Assembly (NCBI GenBank): GCA_907163375.1
Contig: CAJQUW010012497.1
Span: 62,001-126,000 of the forward strand
Source of the DNA: Prostheceraeus crozeri
Taxonomy: Eukaryota; Platyhelminthes; Polycladida; Euryleptidae
Direction of reading: 5' to 3'
Length of the DNA stretch: 64,000 nucleotides
Shown: piece by piece, positions 47,358 to 57,828 of the stretch
How the letters are laid out: each line of letters opens with the position of its first letter
Numbering within the stretch: position 1 is the first letter of the stretch
Program-made: the position numbers and the translations under genes
Notes under the pieces: generated by a model
The model's database searches: none
What the model saw: only the letters and a program-made list of their open reading frames with translations
Told to the model about the DNA's origin: nothing

Positions 47358-49100
47358 TTAGCATAGGGAAATTCCATTCACCAGGTAAATGGAACCACGT
47401 CTGTCCGGGATAAAATCCTCACTTGCTATGATTTTCTCGATGTCATTTTGGTCGATTGTTGCCTCGTCGGGTTCTGGTGGAAAAACGAACTTGTTTGAGG
47501 CTCCAGGCAATCTCCTCAGAAAGCTGACAGCGATGCCATCTGCAAGGTCGGTGACTTGAGCGACAAACTGTCGCATCTTTGCTCCTGCTTTCAGCTTCAC
47601 TAGCAAGAAGTCGGACATTCTGGCCTCTGGGAACTGATTTTCATCGGTTGTTTCCTGAAGCGATTCAGGAAGATCAGGTGGACTGGTTGACTCATTGCGC
47701 TTGCAGACCCGTTTTTTCACCTCGCGGCGCTGCTGTTCTTCATTAAGTCTCCGAAGTGCGTCCTCGGCAGTCAAGACTTTACCTGCTTCGGCTTGAACTC
47801 GTCTTCGGCGGGCTTTTTTGTTGTCAAGAGCAGATTGTGTTTCAGCGCTCGGGTTGGGACTCACAACAGACAGAACGGCATCCTGCAGAGCTTGCGAGGG
47901 ACTGTTCACGTTGACATTCGTGGTCTTACCATCAATGAGTCGGTGGCTGACCTTGGATTTGTCCACAGGATGCAGACCGGCGCCACGAAATCCTGAGATG
48001 GCATGAGTTGGGTCCATCGTCGAGCAGAGTTTCGCTAGCAACGATGGAAATACTGCCTTGTCAACTGCTTGCAATCGGGTCTCACGCTGCCATGTCTTCA
48101 GGATATTGGCCCAGTTCCTCTTCAGTGGACCGAAGACTCCGACATCTAGCGGTTGAAGGGCATGTGACGAATGCGGAGGTAGGCAGATCAGTGTGATGTT
48201 GGCATCCTTTGCCATTTCAGCTGTTGTGAAAGTCAGGTGAGAGCCATGGCCGTCAAACACAACAACCACTTTTTCGCCGTTGTGTTTCTGCCGTATAATG
48301 GGCAAGAAGGAATCACGAAACCATGCCTCGAATGCCTTGGCCTCCATCCAACCGGATTCTGTAGTGCCGTAGACAGCGTCTTTGGGTCCATTTCTCATCC
48401 ACGTGTCCCAGGGTGCTCCCTTGCCTTTATAAACTACGAACGGAGGGAGGTACTCTCCAGCAGCAGAAGCACAGAAGAGCACGGAATACATCGTCTTACC
48501 AGCTGTCGGTGTTTGCATGTAGGCTGACCTCTCGCCTTTAGCAACGAAGACCCTCTTGTTCAGAGGATTTGTCGAGAGTCCCGTTTCATCAAGATTGTAC
48601 AGATGAGTTGGTTGTAAGTCTTTAACTTCCGATTCATACATCTGAAAGAACATATCAACGACGGGTCGGTTGAAGCTCTTGGCTCGAGCAAGAGTAAGGA
48701 TCTCTGGCTTCCTGGACGTGAGGTTAGCATGTCGCTTTTTGAGATCAGATACCCAGTCGTAACTTGGTAAGTTGTCATCCCAACGCGTCACACGACCAAG
48801 TTCATTCAAGTAGTGCTGAACAAGTCGACGGATGTCAGTCGAGTCAAGCGGGAGAGCCACCTTGCTAAGGTAAATTATCACCTCAACCAGTCGATTTTCT
48901 TCGTCGTCGCTTAAGACCCGTGGTCGACCCATTTTGACGGACGTATCTGTCTGACAATGACGTAATAGCGTAGTCTTTGGGACACCGGTGCACTTCGAAA
49001 CGCGACAGAATGATTCACCAGTCTTGACACGCCGGATGGCATCGTTGAGCGCAGTCTTCCCATGCTTTTGGGCCCGTTTTCTCTGATAGTTGCGTGGCAT
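47358..49100 (-). CDS. pogo/Tigger-like transposase, 580 residues, intact
   Basis: Cut-and-paste DDE transposase of the Tc1/mariner-related pogo group. The N-terminal helix-turn-helix region (residues about 10-60, CENP-B/psq type: VSKCTGVPKTTLLRH) ends in MGRPRVLS, an AT-hook-like GRP. A second DNA-binding segment follows (about 80-125, including YDWVSDLKKRHANL). The catalytic core has Asp171 (YNLDETGLS), Asp283 (VVFDGHGSH) and Asp319 (LQPLDVGVF), a DD35D spacing. Residues about 495-580 form an extra C-terminal module (SDFLLVKLKAG ... VSFLRRLPG ... QNDIEKII) shared with two other transposases in this window. The frame is uninterrupted with a single ATG start, so this element may still be active. 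It lies between clear terminal repeats, so it is not a host gene. Confidence 0.93.
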   Translation of the reverse strand: MPRNYQRKRAQKHGKTALNDAIRRVKTGESFCRVSKCTGVPKTTLLRHCQTDTSVKMGRPRVLSDDEENRLVEVIIYLSKVALPLDSTDIRRLVQHYLNELGRVTRWDDNLPSYDWVSDLKKRHANLTSRKPEILTLARAKSFNRPVVDMFFQMYESEVKDLQPTHLYNLDETGLSTNPLNKRVFVAKGERSAYMQTPTAGKTMYSVLFCASAAGEYLPPFVVYKGKGAPWDTWMRNGPKDAVYGTTESGWMEAKAFEAWFRDSFLPIIRQKHNGEKVVVVFDGHGSHLTFTTAEMAKDANITLICLPPHSSHALQPLDVGVFGPLKRNWANILKTWQRETRLQAVDKAVFPSLLAKLCSTMDPTHAISGFRGAGLHPVDKSKVSHRLIDGKTTNVNVNSPSQALQDAVLSVVSPNPSAETQSALDNKKARRRRVQAEAGKVLTAEDALRRLNEEQQRREVKKRVCKRNESTSPPDLPESLQETTDENQFPEARMSDFLLVKLKAGAKMRQFVAQVTDLADGIAVSFLRRLPGASNKFVFPPEPDEATIDQNDIEKIIASEDFIPDRRGSIYLVNGISLC

Positions 49101-50750
49101 CTGAAAACGATGATTGCCGGAGTGAGATAAGTAACCGACCTTGCAGTTGTGCGAAGTGACGAATTCCTAGAATTCCCAGCTGATTCTTGGATACCAGCTG
49201 ACTTTCTATCTATTCTGTGATTGGACGATTGCAACTCGTGCGCAGGACGGGAACTTCTTAGAAATCTGGCATGACTCATTAGACTTATACATAAGCAAAC
49301 GTCAAATGGTGAGATCGAAAATTTGAAGAGGCGACTATAGGACATAGAATGACGATCGTGAGGAATAAGGAAGGCCGGGAAAATGCAACGACGGCATTGT
49401 AGCATGTCATCTATGCCAGACAGAGCAATTAAAACTTATGTATAAAACAACTCAATGTTTGACTCGTGATTTAAATGTGCAGAAAATACATTACGTAGCA
49501 TAGGTCCCGACTGCTACGTAGGTCCGATTTACCCCTTTTTAAAAAACAATAAATTTCTCAATTAAGCTAGCCTGATTCTAATACAATAATGAAAGTTTCT
49601 CATAGATATGATGTCCATATCCACATTAAATGTGTATTTGAAGACTATCACCGAATTTTTCATGTAGCAAAGGGAGGCTTTAACAAAGATGAAATTTTTG
49701 CATGTTTTTTTAAGTGGCATGTTTTTATCTGACACTTCACTAATACAATGGCCATGAGCAATGTTTATGGTCCAATGGTAGGGCATGAACATCCCATAAA
49801 TGTGTGTGTTTATCGTTGGTATATTCTATTTCTTTCGTTTTCAATTCATAAACTTTTGAAATTAGTAGGTCCGACTTTCCCGATGGTCCGACTTACCCCG
49901 ACCTACTCTACATAAAACAACATAGAGAGTTCATACTAATAGTACTGCTAAACAATCACAATGCACGACAATCATGTAATTTTTCTTAAAGATGCAGGCC
50001 TAGTTTAGGGGTTTCTCAAACTGACATATTAACAGCATCATCGCTTGTGATGTTGTGCTCCTACATTTTCAGAGGATGCCATTTGACAAAGTGTTACTAT
50101 CGTTGACTTGTTGATGAATGGGTCATTAGTTCATAGGTCATTCATGCTAGCTTTATTAAAATGGACATGCATTTCTCTTATATCCAAACATGAGTCGGGA
50201 TAAGTGCCCACAAGATAATCCTTAAGGCTTGCATTTAAGCCGATAAGCTGTACACAAAGTGCAACAATTCAGCTCCCGAAGTGGTTTAAATTCTTCGAAC
50301 TAAGTCATCGAAATTCGCTCAGGAATGCCGTGTATTTTTTTCAATGAGACAACGCTGAGCACTACGAGATCAAAAGAAAGCATGATGGACATTCCGAACT
50401 CACTTTTGTAGTACAGAGCAAAATAAAAGTCTGTCATTTCGATGTTTTCATGAGAATCTGTTTTATTTTATCGAATATCTAAAATCACCCCATCTCGTGG
50501 TGACTTCGGGCACAGTTTTTTTTAAAATTATACTGTATATAGTAAATGTTTGATGGTAATGATTCTTGGTGAACATGTGCTAATGCAGATGCAACTTTTG
50601 ACATCAATTGTTTGCAATTTTTCTACCTTTATGTAGAGAGACTTCAAAACTGTCCCAAAGTCATCCCTCCCCGCCTTGAGGCACCGATTGAAGTAGGCCC
50701 TACTCAATTGTGTGTCTCAATCGCATGAAAATATCGACAAGTGAACAATG

Positions 50751-50838
50751 CGGCAGAAGCAGACAGTCTGGTGGAAGGTAGCTGATAGAGAAGGCACGAT
50801 AGAGACTACCAATGCGCTGAGCTGCCTGCAGGCTGATG
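50751..50838 (-). mobile_element. Small LINE fragment, copy B
   Basis: The counterpart of 17615-17702. A minus-strand piece related to the reverse-transcriptase segment with AAQRIGSL and YLPP, diverged from the larger fragments. The same piece lies at the joint in mosaic C (56447-56512). Confidence 0.55.
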
Positions 50839-51627
50839 GACTGGATGAATCACAGTGAAAACACACAGCACAAATGTTGTCGAATAACGAAGTCTCGACG
50901 TCCAGTATTGAAGACGGTACAATTCGCTGAAATGTCTGCTTTTATGATCTCAAGGTCGATATATTGTGTTCGGCTGCCTTCGTTTTTTCCAGTTTATTGT
51001 ATTCTTACAACTTCGTTTAAATATTTTTTTCTGCAGACTGATCAACCGATCGACAATATTATCTGAAATTCGTTTGAATGGCTGATGTGAGATAAATAAA
51101 TTTGCTAAAAATTGATGTAGATGTTTATCTTGAATATTGTGTGAACAACAGACGGTCCCGGTCCATTGAAATAATTTTGAATAAATTACGTCTGTTTTAT
51201 CAAATGACGAAATCTCGGCATCGCCTGTCGGAAGGGGGTCATCAGGTTAGAGAGAAATTTATCGAAGCTTAATTATTATTTATGTTATCAAAAATTAAAT
51301 TTTTTGTGGAATTTGACCAACGTTAAATATTTCAATAAAGTGCCTGTACTTAAGTGCACATTGTCACAAGAATGAAGAAGATTACGACATTGGAAATTAC
51401 AGTGGATAAGTCTTACTTGCCTTAAGAAATTTATATGCATTAAAATCTCAAAAGTTTCTTTTTAATCTGTCATAATAGCACTGAAAATGCACCGTGAAGG
51501 GGTTTCTCAAAAGAAATAAAATGATTTGATCACAAGTTATGGCAAACATAAGCGAATATTGTTTTGCCAACTCTAATGCCGGCAAAGAATGAAAATGATG
51601 GCGATTCAGCATCTAGCCGTTCATTAG

Positions 51628-54600
51628 CCTGTTGAGCCCCGAGGACGTGCAGAGCACGTCCTGTGATAATTGCTTCAATTGCCCAATATATCATTAACTA
51701 CATGCTCTCAACTGACAAAGATGTGCAGTGCACGTCCTTTTCTCATTTCATCTAATTGACAATGTAGGAGATCGACTACACTCCGACAACTGACATAGAC
51801 AAATGCAAAATCGTTTGATATGCTTTGCAATACATTCATGTTCCATACAATAATGATTATTTATGCAATTATTGATTTTATGGATATTTAAATTCATCCG
51901 TACAGATATTTTACTTTAAGTTACTTTCATGAATAAAGTATAAGGAACGATGAGTCAATTCCAGATTTTTATTCGAATCCTATTCAATTTTCAGATGATA
52001 TTTAGAATCTTAATTATCCGTGCAGAATTGCTGTAAAAATACAGGCATGAAGTATAATGATTTCGATCTCTATGATGCTTATCTCACAGTGAGTTATTCT
52101 AAGTATAATGCGAAACAATGCAAAGCGCTATTGATTTCAATGTCATTAAATTTGAATCCCGATTGACTTCAAATCATCCGAATGCGCAGATATCTATGAA
52201 ATTATTCTCACAGTTCTGTACAACATAATGAATGCGTGGCTAATATATTTCAAAAATCGCTATTGGTTTCGCTGACGTCAATTATTCCGATTCAACATTG
52301 CATTGTATACTAAACTGTCGTAAAAACCTTTTTCTCAATTCAATCTCGTCATGCAAAAGAGAAGGTGCTTATCAGCGAAGCAAATTGCCGCACAGCTCAA
52401 TGCTTTGGATGACAGTAGCTACTCTGAAGATAGTACAAGTAGTGATGACGATGAAGACAACGATATTCCCAACATCGCAACTGACATAAGACAAGGAGAG
52501 TGGACTTTCGTTGAAGAGGGCCATGACTTTCACGAGATTCGTAATTTGCAATTCACCCAAGAAAGTGGAATAAATCTTACTTACGATGTGCCATCTGACG
52601 TGAATAATAACATTGAATTCTTCATTGATTTATTTCTTGATGACAATCTATTCTAACTGCTGTGCGACTGGACAAACAAGAAAGCTGAACTGACATTCGA
52701 AGAGTACGACTTGAGCCCCGAGAACAACCTACCGGCATCATTGGCGAAATGGCGTCCTGCTACCATTATTGAAATGAAAAAGGTCATCGGAATTATGTTA
52801 TGTATGAAATTGAACCAAAAGCCAGAAATTCGACATTATTGGTCAAGAAACATCCTATATAAAAGTGACTTTTTTCAGAGTCCGCATTGCCTTCCTCGAA
52901 ATCGGTTTGAGGAGGTCGTGAAATTTCTTCGGTTTTGTGATTACAGTGACTTGGATGATAATGACACTCTTCGAAAAATTCGCCCTTTTCTATCTTTTGC
53001 CCAAGAAAAATGTAATACTGTCTATAAGCCGAAGCAAGACATTTGTGTTGATGAGAGTCTGCTATTATACAAAAGCAGAATCCATTTTCGACGATACATA
53101 CCTTCGGAGAGATCGCGATATGGTATGCTGACGTACTGCCTATGCGAAAGTTCTACCGGATATACTTGGAACATTGAGGTAGCAGCAGGAAAAAAGGAGA
53201 ACGAAAACATACTGAAGGACGTCTCGGATGATGCTAAAAACTTTACTTTCAGCGAGAAAATTGTGATCGCTCTTCTTGCCGACCTATCAAATTGTGGATA
53301 TCATCTTTACGTTGATAACTTTTTTTACAAGTGTCCGTCTGGCTGCGTATCTTTACGAAAGGAATACTTTGCTTACGGGAACTATTCGTCCTTTCCGTGG
53401 TGTTCCACAGATTTTGCGAGATAAGAACGTTCCGGCAAAATCACACGCATTCTGCAGAAAGGACGAGGTTTTGTGTGTGAAGGCAGTCGAGCGAAAGTCA
53501 TCTGGCCTCAAAACAATTTACTTGGTCGACACTGCGAACACCGCTGGTACTTCCTCGCATCAAAGGATTTTACGCGGAGGAGTTAAAGATAACATCAACA
53601 AATCATGGTCTGTCCTGGCATACAATAAAGGAATGGGTGGTGTGGACTCGCGAGACGGTAGTCTGCATCAATACAACATGGCAAGAAAGAACTACAAGTG
53701 GTTTACAAAACTTGGAATTCACCTGACACATGTCATGATCCGGAACTCGTGGATTGTATACAAAAGTTGTGGTGGAAACTGTGATTTCCTAAGCTATCAA
53801 GAAAAAGTCATTGAAAATTTTGTTGTGAAAAGTGGTCAAATTCGACGCTCTGGACCTTCGGGAGGTCGGTTGCCTCTCAACGCGAAAGATTCTAACAGTC
53901 TGCACGCCCTCAAACGACTTTCGCCTCGTCCGAACAAAGAACGCCCGGCAAAGAAATGCCGCATTTGCGCGAGTGATGGTCGCAGGAAGGAGACTGTTTT
54001 TGTGTTTCCGGATTGCCCAACAACACCAGCGCTATGCGTTGATCCATGTTTCCGCATATATCACTCAAAAGACGAGGAAGATTCATAATGCGGCAATCAT
54101 CCTGTTATGTTTAGTTTTTATTTGTTAAGTCCTTACTATGGATCTTATCAGGATGCTATACATGTATATAATAATAATGTTTGATGCATTACATAGAAAA
54201 GTGTTTGTATATATTTACATGTAAAGAGGTCACGCTAATTACAGTTGATTCAAGTTTTAATTGATTAATGAAGTTTCAGAGTACTGGGGCGAAGAATGGT
54301 TAGCATAATAATGGTTAGCAAATAATAGCTCAGCATTATTATGCAGGAATTTTGCAATCTAATGATAATTTTATATAAAACGAAGTCTAGTTTAGAATAG
54401 CGTAAATTTATACATGTACAGTAGAAGTTCATCAGTTATTTGGCCTAAATACATTTATTAAGTATAGTCCTAACCTACTACAGGTGTATTTTAGACATTA
54501 GTTTATTCATTTAAAGAATCCTAGGAATTCCAAGGACGTGCTCTGCACGTCTTTGTCAGTTGGTGTAGTGTATCGCAGGACGTGCTCAGCACGTCCTTGT

Positions 54601-54722
54601 CAGTTGAGGTAGTGAAATTTAATATATTGTTCTCAGAATCTGCCATACTCAATGGGACGTGCACTGCACGTCTTAGTCAGTTAGAGTCATGTATGATTTT
54701 AAAAACTGGGGCTCAACAGGTT
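51628..54722 (+). mobile_element. piggyBac DNA transposon at a TTAG target, copy B only
   Basis: 3095 bp with terminal inverted repeats CCTGTTGAGCCCC[GA] and a 4-bp duplication TTAG (51624-51627 and 54723-54726). Copy A keeps the single TTAG at 18478-18481. Just inside the ends are palindromic words of the form GGACGTGC-x3-GCACGTCC: two on the left (51643, about 51719) and three on the right (about 54534, 54578, 54655). Most are followed by a TTTGTCAGTTG-like tail. Most piggyBac elements use TTAA, so TTAG is notable. The transposase gene is present but broken. Confidence 0.94.
52351..54088 (+). pseudogene. piggyBac transposase, one stop and one frameshift
   Basis: PiggyBac-family transposase. 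The N-terminus (52351-52656) has an acidic Ser/Asp-rich tract (DDSSYSEDSTSSDDDEDNDI). The core follows in the same frame after an in-frame TAA at about 52654, beginning near 52657. It has ICVDESLLLYKSR and, at the catalytic motif YVDNFF, a run of seven Ts where one extra base shifts the frame (about 53320). The next frame (to 54088) continues TSVRLAAYLYERNTLL, MGGVDSRDG with the third Asp, and ends in a Cys-rich zinc domain (CRICASDGRRK ... CVDPCFRIYH). The three Asp residues of the family are all readable. It is a recently disabled copy. Confidence 0.9.
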
Positions 54723-55818
54723 AGTGCTGCACTCTAACCCCAGTGGAAAGCGCCGTTGTTCAATGTTCTTGCTCTTCTCTTGCTTCGGTAGAAACTCATG
54801 AACATGTCAGATTTGTCAACTGCATCCGTATGCGGGTTGCAGTTAAAAAAGCTCACTGTTATCTTGCTGCTGAAATGGATAATTTACTTTGTCCATCTCA
54901 AAGCAATGCTCTCCTAGAATCGGATGGAACCTGTAAATCTTTTGCAAGCTGTCATATCAAGGAACATCTCTGTTGATTGGAAAGCTGTCCGCAAGGTGAA
55001 GAGATATCTAAGCAATTCGTGAAGTCTATTTCTCGACAAGTGAAGGATTTACGCCGCACCAGTGTCGAAGACATGTATGGTACTCCCTCTCCACAGCGAC
55101 CTGAATAAATCCACATTGGCTACATGTTGGTGGAGATTCATGTATTTTTTTTACTGAATTTTCACCACTAGCACAGCTATGAGCCATGAACGAAGCTAGG
55201 GGTTGCTCAATGAAAAGTAACAAATTGTATTGCAAAAGGTAGTGATCTTTCAATATCTCACACTCATCAGTTATCATATTGTCTCGCACCTTTAAATGGA
55301 CTCCAATTCGTAATTTGTGAGATTTCGAATTAAAATGAATGAGCACGAGTAAAGAGTGCATGAGGAATACTGTACAGGCGAAAAAAACCGGCTGTCGACC
55401 GGCGAATGTTTCGAAGGATGAATAATTAGATAATTAGATTGGGCGGGTTTTTTTCGTCAGAACAGTAACTGCAGTTGAGTTAAACAACATTGCTTCAGTT
55501 CACTCATTAGAAGGACAATTTTCTGAACTCTCTGCAATAGCTCTCTAAAATTAATAGCTGCATTAAAACAATTATGAAAATGAGTGAATGGTATTAAATT
55601 CAGTGACAAAAAATTAATTCTCATCTCACTTCGATGAGATATGGTTAACCATAGAAACATTTGCCAAAAGTCACTGATTTTTTCTCCAGACATGTGTCAA
55701 TTTGTACTTGTGAAATGTAACTGACTACAATTACTAATTACTCCATTCTTCCTCAATTGCATTTCAAATATTTTACAGTTACTTTAGATGGCTGCTGGTT
55801 CTTAAAATGGATTTTGAC

Positions 55819-56446
55819 TAGGGATTTTAAAAAACACCTCTTGTTTTAAAACAATAAAAAAAATTGTTTTAAAACATGTTTAAAACACCAGAATAAAAAA
55901 CAGGTGTTTTTTTATTGTTTTTATTATTTCTGAAAAGATGAAAATTCATCAATAAAAAGGATCATGAATCCATTCTATCGATCAAAACTTCTCCTAATTT
56001 CCTCAAACTGCAAAAATTTGTAAGACAAGCTTGATAGAAATAGAGCAAGCAAGGGCTTAAATAGCAAAGCCTTTGCAGTCAATCAAAATAAACTCATCGG
56101 AGCCATTCCCTCAAGCGATCATCGCATCTAGTATTTAGAAGCTGCCAATCCCTATTTGTCATTTTCATATTTGACTAACATTTTGAGTCTCATTGTATCA
56201 AAGCATTTTTTGGAATTTTGAGTACATTGGTCTGCTCTGTATTGTTCTGTGAATAAAGGGGATCATTTTGCAGTTTCTTTCATTAAAAATGGCCACCTGC
56301 ACGAAGAGTAATTACAAAAAATTGATTTGGTGACTGTCGACTTCTTTGATGTGTATTTGAGCGACATTGCTACCACAGACGTTTAATAAAGCATCGAAAT
56401 GATTTTTTCGCTCTTACCGCGTTATTTCTTTACCGATTTCACTGGG
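55819..56446. mobile_element. Truncated BED-hAT element in mosaic C
   Basis: The left 628 bp of the element seen at 7596 and 37778, starting after ATTTTGAC and cut off at the mosaic joint before the BED frame. Confidence 0.85.
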
Positions 56447-56800
56447 AAGGTAGCTGATAGAGAAGGCACGATAGAGACTACCAATGCGCTGATCTGCCTG
56501 CAGGCTGATGGACTGGATGAATCACAGTGAAAACACACAGCACGAATGTTGTCGAATAACGAAGTCTCGACGTCCAGTATTGAAGACGGTACAATTCGCT
56601 GAAATGTCTGCTTTTATGATCTCAAGGTCGATATATTGTGTTCGGCTGCCTTCGCTTTTTCCAGTTTATTGTATTCTTACAACTTCGTTTAAATATTTTT
56701 TTCTGCAGACTGATCAACCGATCGACAATATTATCTGAAATTCGTTTGAATGGCTGATGTGAGATAAATAAATTTGCTAAAAATTGATGTAGATGTTTAT

Positions 56801-57560
56801 AAAGCTTTTCGAGCGACTCACAGTATGTGCGGGTTCTAGGCTCACATTATAGCACGTGAGTGCATTAGCTCTGCGTGTGCTTCTGGAGAAGATCTTAAGT
56901 TTGGGTACGCACTCATTTACTGCAGAGCTACTTCTACCGAAATAGTACCTGTAGAAGAGACTGAGGGCAGCAACATCCCGTCTGATGGAGAGCGGCTGCA
57001 ACTTGATATCATCAGAGGACGAATAGTGGACTTGTAAAGATAGCAGACAGTCTGTGGTGGAAGATAGCTGCTGGCACGATAGAGACTACCAATGCGTTGA
57101 GCTGCCTGATTGCTAATGGATTGGATGTGCGGTTTCCATGACAAGTATTTCGTAGCCGCCAATTCAAAGCCGTGAATTTTTCGTGAGTGCAGAATACACG
57201 TGAATTTTTGAAGTATTGAAAGAAGCAAACCATTTGTCGCCCCATTGTTAGACCCTGCATAGGTCTTCATTAAGAACTCCGTATAGCCGCTGACGTTGAT
57301 GAGTGCTCTTAGCTAGTCGCTCATTGGAATTGAAGAGTGTCGTGTCATCTGCATGCATCACCAGTTTACTCACTAGGCAGTGTAGGTGTATATCAGAAAA
57401 TATTGTTGATGTATAGCAGAAAAAGAGTGGGTCCCAAAATTGACCCTTGAGGAACTCCTGCATTGTAAGACTTTTGGCTATCTAAGACGACAGAAGGCTA
57501 CCTGCCGGTCGCTAAAGATAAAAGAAAGACGTTTGTGGAGTTGATCAGTATAACTGGGAC
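56801..57560 (-). mobile_element. LINE fragment in mosaic C
   Basis: The counterpart of 19153-20010, lacking about 100 bp near 57006. It carries the same HADDTTLF remnant (57248-57463) and the AAQRIGSLYRASSYLPPQT segment (about 57020-57110). Several frame breaks are present. Confidence 0.78.
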
Positions 57561-57766
57561 TGGCCAGGCGGCAACGGAATTTCATTTTCACTGTTAACAT
57601 GACTGCTGTTCATTCAATGAAGATATATTTTCCTTTTGAAATGTGTCATGTGTGACACTTTGGTGTGCTCTTCAATGACATAAAAGAATTTTTGAGAAAT
57701 TCATTTTCAATCTGTGTCCATAAAACTGCTCGGTAACGGAATTTCAAAAAGGTAACATCACTTTTG

Positions 57767-57768
57767 CA

Positions 57769-57820
<52 letters not shown>

Positions 57821-57828
57821 ATATATAT
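57767..57828. repeat. (TA)n microsatellite left of the unclassified transposon
   Basis: About 60 bp of nearly pure TA. In copy A the matching place has only a ten-base TA run (about 20224), so the run expanded here or came with the insertion. Confidence 0.92.

Larger units (their letters stand above)
46957..49908 (-). mobile_element. pogo/Tigger-like DNA transposon, intact transposase
   Basis: 2952 bp inserted at a TA inside the LTR of the copy B Gypsy element, with TA on both sides (46955-46956 and 49909-49910). Copy A has the uninterrupted TA at 16763-16764. Ends match imperfectly over about 24 bases (GGGTACGTCGGGGTAATTCG on the left; GAGTAGGTCGGGGTAAGTCG in reverse complement on the right). 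Subterminal words GGTCCGACTTTCCCGA occur at both ends, including a 36-bp hairpin at 47145-47180. One open gene fills the middle. Confidence 0.95.
42903..49970 (-). mobile_element. Ty3/Gypsy LTR retrotransposon, copy B, with nested pogo-like element
   Basis: The counterpart of 12711-16824 at the same target site (ATCAT at 42898-42902 and again after 49970). The left LTR is 42903-43078. The right LTR starts at 46841 and is split by a 2.95-kb pogo-like transposon (46957-49908), resuming at 49911 and ending at 49970. Parts run gag, CCHC knuckles, protease, RT, RNase H and integrase on the minus strand, shifted by about 30192 from copy A. The LTR pair differs at about one position. The element is young but broken, with roughly two or three breaks in its coding part besides the nested insertion. 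Confidence 0.92.
27778..55233. repeat. Large duplicated segment, copy B
   Basis: This is the partner of copy A. It is longer because of three later DNA transposon insertions (hAT at 32537, pogo-like at 46957, piggyBac at 51628). The shift relative to A is about 27723 before the hAT insertion and 30182-30192 after it. The left joint lies in 'GCGCTTATCGTATAGGAAG'. The right joint is at about 55233, where the sequence jumps to a piece of HSP70 intron 1. In HSP70 exon 2 I see only two differences between A and B, both synonymous, and none in exons 3 and 4, so the copies are very young or allelic. Confidence 0.92.
55234..57775. repeat. Scrambled third partial copy (mosaic C)
   Basis: Three blocks from elsewhere in the duplicated unit are joined here. 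55234-56446 matches HSP70 intron 1 (A 7011-8224). 56447-56800 matches A 17628-17982. 56801-57775 matches the LINE-bearing A 19153-20225, with about 100 bp missing near 57006. The first inner joint shares the short word GGA. At diagnostic differences (for example TTATCATATTG and the A-rich run in the hAT end) block one agrees with copy B rather than A. At the one difference used to compare with B (TACTCCATTC) it agrees with A. Confidence 0.88.
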
